From: an uncultured Prevotellaceae bacterium
Lineage (GTDB): Bacteria; Bacteroidota; Bacteroidia; Bacteroidales; Muribaculaceae
Length of the DNA: 64,000 nt
Direction: 5' to 3'
NCBI GenBank assembly: GCA_905207705.1
Contig: CAJLMA010000004.1
Coordinates: 177,448 to 241,447 of the forward strand
The notes below the pieces were generated by a model. The model had not been told where the DNA came from. It saw only the letters and a list, made by a program, of their open reading frames with translations, and did no database searches. The position numbers and the translations under genes are program-made. Positions 23,288 through 31,300 of the stretch are shown piece after piece (position 1 is the first letter of the stretch; every line of letters begins with the position of its first letter).

Positions 23288-25348
23288 TTAAAGTTCATTG
23301 AGATTGTTGTTTTTCATTTCTTTTGGTACAAGAACCAGCCTTGCACCATTTCTATCATCAATTTCCGGGTTAGTGCTGGATGATAGGTCGCTAAATCCAA
23401 TATCGTATGGACCTAGGCATGAATATAGATAGAAATTCCCGATTGCGTGATAATGTGCTTTATAAGCAGGGTAGTATTCTTCCAGCATTTCTGAAACATT
23501 TCCCGACATGTCGTAAATACCAAGGTTATTGGGCTTTTTTTGTTCAATTTTATGAGGGCGATATCCACTGTTTCCTCCATACCATGCAACCTCTTTTATT
23601 TTATTGCTACCGACGTAGTTGTAACGTTTGTTTTTTGCACCTCCCACGGCGGCAAACGACCATTCATATTCCGTAGGCAGGCGGTAGCCATTGCCGTTTT
23701 TGTTCAAGGTTATGCCGTTTTCCGATATGATGTAAAATCCGTCGTATCCGTCTTCTTTGCTCCGAATGTTGCAATATTCGGCAAGCTCGTTGTAGGTCGC
23801 AATTACTGGAATGCTGTCATCTTGTATTTTTGTTGTGCCTTTTTTAAAATGATAGCCGTTGTTATAATATTCATAATAGTAGCTATACGAGTAATTGTGT
23901 TCTTTCAACTTTTTCATGTGCTGCTTGTATTCACCTTGAGTCAATTCGTGGCGGCAGATGTAGAAGCTGTCAAGTACAGCTCCGTCGGTCTTGTATTCCA
24001 CAGCTTTCAATCTTCCTGCAGGAACAAGGACAAAATCAGCCGGGATGACCGGGACTGGTTTCGCCATCTTGATTGCAGTAGTAGCAGTTTTAGGAATTGC
24101 TTCTGTAGTTATTAATGTGTCTGCTAATGTTGTACCGACCGATTGGATTATTGGCCTATCTTCGTTCCTATTGTAACTGGTGTAAAATGCATAGGATAAC
24201 AACAAAATTGCTGCAGCTATTGCCAGCAGTACGAAAATCTTTCGTGGAATGCGTTGATGTTTGTCTTCCTTTTTATCGAATGTCGATTCGGCGTGCTTTT
24301 CATTTTTACCGGAAGAGTCATTGTCAATATCGTGTTTTTGTCTCTGCAGGCTTGTGAAGTTTTGTCGGGTTGAGGAGTCTTGTTCTTTCTTTTTTTCAAG
24401 GATTTTCACTTTCGGTTTTTTAACCACAAGCCACGATTCTTTGCCTGAGCCTGTAACCACACGTTTCAATGTACCTTGTTCAATGTTTACAAATCCTATC
24501 GAATCAGCTTCCTTAGTCTTGCAATCGCAGTAGCGGCGCACTATTGAGGTCATCCAATGCCACTCGGGCGGATTGATATTGTTTATTGTAAGGAGTGCAT
24601 TGTTTTTGTCAACTTGTTCTATGCGGAAAAGTGACGAATTGTTTGTATCTAAGTCTTCGGTTGTGAAGGTGACAGGATTAGCGGTAGACGGTTGCCACGC
24701 ATATCTCATTATGGGGTAGCTTTGATCGCCGGCAGTTTCATTTTCAGGATTGTCCTCAATTGTGGCAATGTCGGTTTGCTCAAGCTCGAAGTCATCTTGC
24801 GAGTCGAGTATTTGATATATGAATGAAGGTGCGTACAGCCGGTAATACTCAAAGTTCTCTATTATTAATGAATGTGAATCATCAGGATAACGGTTGCCAT
24901 TGCGGTAAATTAGAAATTCGATGGAGTAATGTATGTTCCATTGTGTGTTGAAAGACTTTACGACATCATTGACTTGCAAACCGGTGACTGTAGATTCCAC
25001 GACGATGAATTTCAGTCTCCCGGCAGCCACAAGACCCAATCGTGTGCCGCCAAACTTGTCGCTTCTGAAATTCAATTCTATATGCGTGCCTGCTTCAAGT
25101 CGGGATATATCGAGATTGTTGTAGTGTGTCGTTATGGATGGATTGGTATTTATGCTATGCGTTGTTACATTTACTATTTCGCTTATCTGTTGGTCGGTGT
25201 ACCCGTAACGACGGCCTTCGGCTTGAATTTCACGCAATATGTCATCGGTCATGTAGACCGTTTGTACCCTGAAGCCTGTTTCAGGATCGAAGTCCACATG
25301 ACCTACTGTTTTCTTTATTATGAAACTGACGAATCTGCTATCTTCCAT
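23288..25348 (-). CDS. Membrane protein with cytoplasmic shared domain and periplasmic FGE/SUMF1-like domain
   Basis: 686 residues. Residues 1-200 form a soluble domain I do not recognise. Residues ~210-318 resemble the C-terminal domain of two other proteins of this operon (ending SWLVVKKPKVKIL). A charged linker leads to one membrane helix (370-391), preceded by basic residues, so the N-terminus should be cytoplasmic. Residues ~438-676 form an FGE/SUMF1 (C-type-lectin-like) domain: FVLVPAGRLKAVEY, RHELTQGEY, YRLPTEYEWSFAA, NNLGIYDMSGNVSEM and a final GARLV. The paired cysteines that make true formylglycine-generating enzymes catalytic are not evident, so a binding or sensor role is more likely. 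Its start overlaps the upstream protease gene by 11 bases. Confidence 0.85.
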   Translation of the reverse strand: MEDSRFVSFIIKKTVGHVDFDPETGFRVQTVYMTDDILREIQAEGRRYGYTDQQISEIVNVTTHSINTNPSITTHYNNLDISRLEAGTHIELNFRSDKFGGTRLGLVAAGRLKFIVVESTVTGLQVNDVVKSFNTQWNIHYSIEFLIYRNGNRYPDDSHSLIIENFEYYRLYAPSFIYQILDSQDDFELEQTDIATIEDNPENETAGDQSYPIMRYAWQPSTANPVTFTTEDLDTNNSSLFRIEQVDKNNALLTINNINPPEWHWMTSIVRRYCDCKTKEADSIGFVNIEQGTLKRVVTGSGKESWLVVKKPKVKILEKKKEQDSSTRQNFTSLQRQKHDIDNDSSGKNEKHAESTFDKKEDKHQRIPRKIFVLLAIAAAILLLSYAFYTSYNRNEDRPIIQSVGTTLADTLITTEAIPKTATTAIKMAKPVPVIPADFVLVPAGRLKAVEYKTDGAVLDSFYICRHELTQGEYKQHMKKLKEHNYSYSYYYEYYNNGYHFKKGTTKIQDDSIPVIATYNELAEYCNIRSKEDGYDGFYIISENGITLNKNGNGYRLPTEYEWSFAAVGGAKNKRYNYVGSNKIKEVAWYGGNSGYRPHKIEQKKPNNLGIYDMSGNVSEMLEEYYPAYKAHYHAIGNFYLYSCLGPYDIGFSDLSSSTNPEIDDRNGARLVLVPKEMKNNNLNEL

Positions 25349-26408
25349 AAGGAATGTTGTTTTCTTCGAGCCATTGTTTTACGACAGCAATGTCGACAGC
25401 GTATGCCACGCCTTCGGCTTTCTGCAGTGATCCCGACATTTGTGAAAGCGACCGGTTGAATTCTATAGATTGGTTTATGCCCACGGCTTCACCATAGAAA
25501 TTGACTACCGGACCGCCACTGTCTCCATGATTGGACGAAATGGAGTGGCAGAAATACCCATCGAAGTAATTAGACAATACTCCTATCTGGAAATTACCAA
25601 CGAGTCCCACCGGACAGCCGAGTTTTGCCACTTGGTCACCGTCGTTGGGATGCTTGGATGCAAGAGGAATGTAGTCGGTCTCGGCTCCGTTCATTTGCAC
25701 TTCAAATACGGTATAATCTATTTTCTGTCCGCTCACGGAGTGCAATATGCGATAGACGGGATAGACATTTGATTCGTCTATCTGTCCGTTCTCGCCGAGG
25801 AATGCAATTTGCGCTTGTGCTGCATCATAGTTGAGGACATGGTTATTGGTGAGAGCAAGTCCCCGGTCGCTGATGAAGAACCCGGTACCCGTATGAGCCG
25901 AGCCGTCGTTCATTTTAACCATTATGAGGAATGTGGCCGGCTTGATGCGAGTGCGCAGTTCCGACGAAGTAAGCAGGCGGCTGCGCTTCTTTTGGGTATA
26001 TGAAGCGTAATTGTCGACCGAGTCTTTCATCGTGCCTATTTCGAGTTCGGCAAAATCGCTACGGAGCATGTCACCTGCGATGCTGCCGGGACGGTCGGCA
26101 AGTTTTACATACGCGCTGACTGTCGTAGATGAATTTCGGTAGGTTTTCTTGTAGGCCTTGGAGTCAACACGCAGCGTCACGTTTTTTCCTTTGACATATT
26201 TTTCGAGGTATTCGCGCGAGTGCTCGGTGTCCTTGATGCCGTAGATGTTGACGACCAAGCCCGAGTGCAGTTTTATCGTGTTACCATCGATGACTTCTAT
26301 GACGCGTCCTTTGGTGCCGTCGATTTTGTAATCTTTGCTTCCTCCTCCGCATGAAGTGAACACAAGCACCGCAATGGAAAAGAGGGCAATGAATATTGTT
26401 TTTTTCAT
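25338..26408 (-). CDS. Lipoprotein fusing a thermonuclease-like domain to a trypsin-like serine protease
   Basis: 356 residues. A lipoprotein signal ends at Cys20 (FTSC). Residues 34 to ~125 look like a staphylococcal-nuclease (SNase) fold (GRVIEVIDGNTIKLHSGLVVNIYGIKDTEHS), though the usual Arg before 'GID' is Asn, so nuclease activity is doubtful. Residues ~155-350 are an S1-family protease with an intact triad: His190 (ALTNNHV), Asp231 (KIDYTVF) and Ser297 (NHGDSGGPVV). Its position predicts a periplasmic or outer-membrane-tethered protease within the tubulin-actin system. The stop overlaps the FGE-like gene. The target may be a periplasmic domain of an operon partner or an external protein; this is inference. 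Confidence 0.88.
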   Translation of the reverse strand: MKKTIFIALFSIAVLVFTSCGGGSKDYKIDGTKGRVIEVIDGNTIKLHSGLVVNIYGIKDTEHSREYLEKYVKGKNVTLRVDSKAYKKTYRNSSTTVSAYVKLADRPGSIAGDMLRSDFAELEIGTMKDSVDNYASYTQKKRSRLLTSSELRTRIKPATFLIMVKMNDGSAHTGTGFFISDRGLALTNNHVLNYDAAQAQIAFLGENGQIDESNVYPVYRILHSVSGQKIDYTVFEVQMNGAETDYIPLASKHPNDGDQVAKLGCPVGLVGNFQIGVLSNYFDGYFCHSISSNHGDSGGPVVNFYGEAVGINQSIEFNRSLSQMSGSLQKAEGVAYAVDIAVVKQWLEENNIPYGR

Positions 26409-26427
26409 ATAATGCTAATTTTGTGAT

Positions 26428-27165
26428 TTACAATAGTTTTATTTTAGCTTTTCTTGTGATGAGCCAGTTGTTGCCGTTGCGATATAGTCGACCCGGAGTG
26501 TCATTGGCGATTGCCGAAATGCAGGCAGGCATTTCGTCCCAAGAGCAGGCAGGGGCAACGAGCTGGTTGAATACCGATATCATTTCTCCTTTTACCGATT
26601 CATTTTCGACAATCTTGTATGATGCTTCGTTGCTTGATTCTATGGTGATTTCATAGCAGCATCCCATAGGATCTGGCGAAAGCGAGTCGACTGAAAACCC
26701 GTTCATGTCGGTGTTGAAACGTGATGCGTAAAATGTTCTATGACTAATATTAGTATGTGGGTTTGTCTTTGGAACATCTTTTTTTGGGAACGGTGGCGGT
26801 ACCGGCTTTGGCTCAGGTCGGTATTTCAACATGTTCAGCTCGTGTTGCATCTGTATTATGGTGTCGGCAATTCCGTTGAAATGCTTGTCAACCGACATGC
26901 TGTTTTGCTTTGCAGCATACCTAAGGCTTTCGATTGCCGTCTCTAAGGTTGCAAGCCTTTGTTCTATTTTATCCAACCGCAGTGCCGCTGCATCTAGTTT
27001 TTGCTGTGGCACTGTAGTGGTTTGGCTGAACAATGATTTGCCTTTGTCGACTACTTGACGCATTGTTTCCGGAAATTTGGGCTGATTAGGATCTTTCTTC
27101 CCTTTATTATATATTATTACGCCCACAACAAGTATTACTACTACAAATGCAATGAGAATATCCAT
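26428..27165 (-). CDS. Membrane-anchored coiled-coil protein with shared C-terminal domain
   Basis: 245 residues. An N-terminal membrane helix (residues 3-19, AFVVVILVVGVIIY) is followed by KGKK, so the rest should be cytoplasmic. Residues ~55-115 have heptad character (LDAAALRLDKIEQRLATLETAIESL), then a proline-rich hinge (118-130). The C-terminal ~105 residues end GRLYRNGNNWLITRKAKIKLL, the same pattern that ends the shared region of the FGE-like protein and, more loosely, of the next protein upstream. I infer a tether between the inner membrane and the cytoplasmic tubulin-actin protein. Confidence 0.75.
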   Translation of the reverse strand: MDILIAFVVVILVVGVIIYNKGKKDPNQPKFPETMRQVVDKGKSLFSQTTTVPQQKLDAAALRLDKIEQRLATLETAIESLRYAAKQNSMSVDKHFNGIADTIIQMQHELNMLKYRPEPKPVPPPFPKKDVPKTNPHTNISHRTFYASRFNTDMNGFSVDSLSPDPMGCCYEITIESSNEASYKIVENESVKGEMISVFNQLVAPACSWDEMPACISAIANDTPGRLYRNGNNWLITRKAKIKLL

Positions 27166-27181
27166 TTGCTTGTTATTTTGT

Positions 27182-28303
27182 TTATGAAATTATTACAACA
27201 ATCGGTGAGACTATTTTATAATGGTCGCCTTCTTTTCTTACGGTTCCTGGGCGGTCGGCAACATTGCTTTCTGTGGTGTATTCTATTTTTAACACGTTGC
27301 TGTAATAGTTTGCCACGCTCAATGTTTCATTGCGGTATTGGCCGATTAATACAATTTTTGGGGTTGCGCTGCCATCGTCGATGATTTCAAATGCAGGGTT
27401 GTCTTTGGTTTCAAAGAATGCGTCTTTGTCGGCCTTGTAGTCGACCTTGATGCGCTTTGGCTCTGGAATATGTGTTTTGCTATTGCCGTCATTGGAGCGT
27501 GGCGCATTCATTGCCTGTTGGGCAATGTCTGTAATACCGTTAACGGTGCTTTTTATTTCATTGAGCATGATGGAGATGCCTTTCATGTCGGCAAGTGACT
27601 TTTCGACCAATGATAATCTTTCATTGACAGACTTCAAAGTGCTGTTGGTTGTGTTAAGGTCTTGCGACATGTTGGTCATGTTTGTGTGTAGAGTTTGTAA
27701 TGATTCTGTGTCATTTTGTGGAGTTTCAGGAGTGGAATTTTTGGCAATTGCCTTAAATCTCCGCATAGTATTTGACAACAAAGCAATGACGAGCAGCAGA
27801 AGAACTATTGCAATTATGCCTAATATCAATTCTGTGCTTATTGCCGGCATAGCCTCGGCTTCATCTGTTGGTGTTGCCACTTTGGTAGTGTCAGGCGGTG
27901 TAACAGGTGCAGGAATGACTTTCAAGTGATATACTTTCGAGACATCTTTGTCCCAACTGCTACCATTTTTAGTAGTTCGACCATTGAAAATGAAATTTAT
28001 GCTATTCTTATTGTTTACGGTGTCTCTGTCGATTATTAATGCCAATCCGTTATCCAAGCGGTGGATGTATTGATTGTTTTCTCCGTTGGGGACAAGCACA
28101 TTCTTATCAAAAAGCCTATCATTGTCTGCTCCGAGCTTTTCCCCTTGGAACATGTCGCCGTAGATGTCGGCAAAGTATGTACGCACGATGATGGTGTCTT
28201 GCCATGTGGTGGTGACATTCACTGTGTCGTGTGTCGTTGGTGCCGCTTGTGCTGCGAATGCAAGCGCGAGCGACGATAGTATTGTCAATAGATGCTTTTT
28301 CAT
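27182..28303 (-). CDS. Signal-peptide, single-span coiled-coil protein with shared C-terminal domain
   Basis: 373 residues. A signal peptide (1-20, LAFAAQA) is followed by a ~130-residue periplasmic domain and a membrane helix at 157-178 (ELILGIIAIVLLLLVIALLS) followed by RRFK, placing the C-terminal half in the cytoplasm. Residues ~200-265 form a coiled coil (MTNMSQDLNTTNSTLKSVNERLSLVEKSLADM). The last ~90 residues (PGTVRKEGDHYKIVSPIVVII at the end) resemble the cytoplasmic domain of two operon partners. The architecture suits a transmembrane signal or force relay. Gaps of 50 and 16 bases to its neighbours support a single transcript. Confidence 0.75.
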   Translation of the reverse strand: MKKHLLTILSSLALAFAAQAAPTTHDTVNVTTTWQDTIIVRTYFADIYGDMFQGEKLGADNDRLFDKNVLVPNGENNQYIHRLDNGLALIIDRDTVNNKNSINFIFNGRTTKNGSSWDKDVSKVYHLKVIPAPVTPPDTTKVATPTDEAEAMPAISTELILGIIAIVLLLLVIALLSNTMRRFKAIAKNSTPETPQNDTESLQTLHTNMTNMSQDLNTTNSTLKSVNERLSLVEKSLADMKGISIMLNEIKSTVNGITDIAQQAMNAPRSNDGNSKTHIPEPKRIKVDYKADKDAFFETKDNPAFEIIDDGSATPKIVLIGQYRNETLSVANYYSNVLKIEYTTESNVADRPGTVRKEGDHYKIVSPIVVIIS

Positions 28304-28353
28304 TTTGTTGAGTTTTTATAAGGGGCAGCATGTTTTGTGCCGCCCCGAAGTGT

Positions 28354-31300
28354 TTAATTGTTATTTTTCTTTGATTTTAGGAATATCTGCTTTGATACCT
28401 CGTAAATGGCATGTTTAAAGATAAACAGCACTAAATTCTCTTTTATTGGTGTTCTTGGATTATAGCTGTTTTTGACCATGTTGAAATCGAGCATGATGTT
28501 TACTTGTTTCAACAAGTCGATAACCGAAGTGTCAAATATGAATCCAAACAAGTTATATACCTTATTGGTGAATTCCGTTGTTGTTAATGAGTCAAGGAAT
28601 TTCTTGTAACTTGCAAGGACTTCGTCAGTAATTGCATCGTTAATGCCACCGTATGTAATTCCGTTGATGTTTGTGTCAATGCCAAGATCTACTATTTCGT
28701 TTGTAGTGCCGATCTGGTAGGGGCCGGCATATAAATCTTTCATTAAGATTCCCTTTGCTGCAACCTCTTTGGAATTTACTTGCGCGCCTCCCTCTATGAT
28801 GTTGTTTTTTGCAAGATTATAGAAAATGGCATTTTGACCGGTAAATGATTCTAAAAGGAATTTGGTGAATGTTTGCAATCGCGCATCGTCATTTCCGCTG
28901 ATGATGTCAATATATTTGCTGCCCATACCGGTAAAAGTCATTTTCCCCGGGATTTGAATGTTTGCCTTGTTGATTAATCTTGAAACATGCATGATGATGG
29001 CTGCATAATGCACTGTAAGCAGAGTGCGTAACTTTTCATTAGCTTGAATCTTACTTGCTGCATGCAAATGAGGCAATGAGAACAGGTAGCTCATTATGTC
29101 GGCCGAGTCGGGCATGATATTGCAAACGTAGTCAAGATTATTATTCTCAATCGGAGCTTTGATAAAATTCATGAAACCGTTGTCTTTTGGTGCCAAAGCA
29201 GCGATTTGTACTCCATCGCCCCACAGGTCATTGGCTGCAAACCTGATGGAATTCCTGTAAGCATTGGCGACAGCCAAGCCGGCAGCAACTGGTGCCCAAT
29301 TGACAATTAATATGTCGGTGGTACCTCCTCCGATATCGATGTTCACAAAATTGTTGCCGCCAATAAAGTTCGGGAAACTGTAATAAGGTGCTACTGATTC
29401 ACTTTGAGATTGAATTGCGATATCTGCACCTATGTTTAAACCTAACTTGTTTGCTGCGTTTTGCCATGCTATAATGAATGAATGTTGTGTTGTCATTGAA
29501 TCGGGGAATGAGAGACATAGTGTGAATGGCAATCCTCCTCTTTCATGAATTATTTGATTTTTTATAATCCATAACAGTTCAAGGCAATATTCTTCAATGC
29601 GTTTGATAGCAACGTTGTCCCCCGGATTTCTTTCAAGGCTCCATTTTATGTCTGTATGATATTTGAAATTAACATTTGTGGTCACTTGTTCTCTGTTGAT
29701 GTTGAAACCGACCGATATGTCGGAGAATAGTTTAGCCGTTGGAGGATTCCATCCATCAACTTCACAAGTTGCAGTTTTTGTCGGGAAATTGGCGTAAGAA
29801 CCGTTCCCAATTGCCTGCGGAGCAAATTCGCGATTGTAAAAATCTTTCATTTTATCAAACTCACCCATTGCCGTTCCAAGAAAGACAACTTGGTTGGCTT
29901 CCTGACCGAATGTCAATGTCTTGGGTGGTGTACCGGCTTGGGCGTATGCAATATATGTGTTTGTCGTACCAAGGTCTACTGCAACTTTATAATTATGCCC
30001 AGCAGGATTTATGGATATTGATTCCATTTTAGGCACAATGAGGGCATTAGATCTGCCATAGTTGCACTCTATTAAATCGAATGACTGTGGCACGAAGTAA
30101 TATTTTGTGCTTGGCAACGTTTCTCTTGCGTTGGTTCGGTCACTTTCACTTGCCCTGGTTGGAGTATTAATGTTATCAATTGAGTAGAAGTTAATGCCTT
30201 GTACTGCCGAATTGCTGAATTTGCTTTCAAGAATGGCATATTTGTCAAGGTCGGGTCGGTTTGACACTTTATAGAACGGGAAGAATCCGAGCACCAGGTC
30301 ATTGGACTTTCCTTCAAGAATGTCATTACCCGAGTATATCCGGGAAAGAGTAATAGTTCCGCCATTTATGGGTATGTAAAGCGAAATTTTCACGTTTTTG
30401 CCATCTTTCGAGACTTTCACGATGTTGTCGATGTCTTCAACATTGAAGTATTCAAAGAATTTGCGTTTCAACGGCAGCAAGTATCTTGAACCGTCTGTAT
30501 CTGTGCAGGCGGTGTGGAACTTGGAGGCATCGATATTGTAGGATAATTTTATTATTTTATCCTCGATGAAATCGAAGGTGGTCAAGTAGGGATAATTTAT
30601 TCCGTCGTATCCAGGCAAAGTGCGATCTTTGAGATCCTTATTCCTGTCGGCATCATTTATTTGATATCTGATGCTGTCCCAATGTGCTGTTCCTACATAT
30701 AGCAATCCTGGCACTCCGTTGGCATTCAGCACCAATGGCTTGTCTTCGGCAACGTTGCGCGCCGGCTTGATTTTGTAGTCGTTAGCCGGCTTGACCTTTT
30801 GATAGACTATCGGTAATGTATTTACCGACACAAGCGCTCCTGTGCCGTCATGGTTTAAGTCGACTTGGGTGTAGGATTCAAGGAAAGGTGTGATGGGCGT
30901 TATTGCATGAAGGTCGCTCGAAAATTGGTTCAAATATTTGGCTAAGCCTGTGCCTGTGAATGCAAGATATGTCGAGTAATAGTGGCACAGCATGTCTCTG
31001 AATGACGAATAGCGGTGGTCGATTGACCTGAGATCGTTGCCAAACATCATTGTCCCGTCCAATCGTTTAAATTCAAAGCCGTGCTTCTGGATTTCACTCT
31101 TGAAATTGGGCGACAGGAACACGAGCGTGAAAGGCGACGTGCCGCCTATCAGCACCGAATGCTCTGTTCCATCGGCTGTGGACATGTCTTTCCAAAAGAA
31201 CAGGTACATAGTGGTCAGGGTGCTTAGTGCAGGACTTGCATTAAGTTCATTTGTAATGCTGTCGGCCAACTTCGGACTGATTGGATTCAAGTTGTTAATC

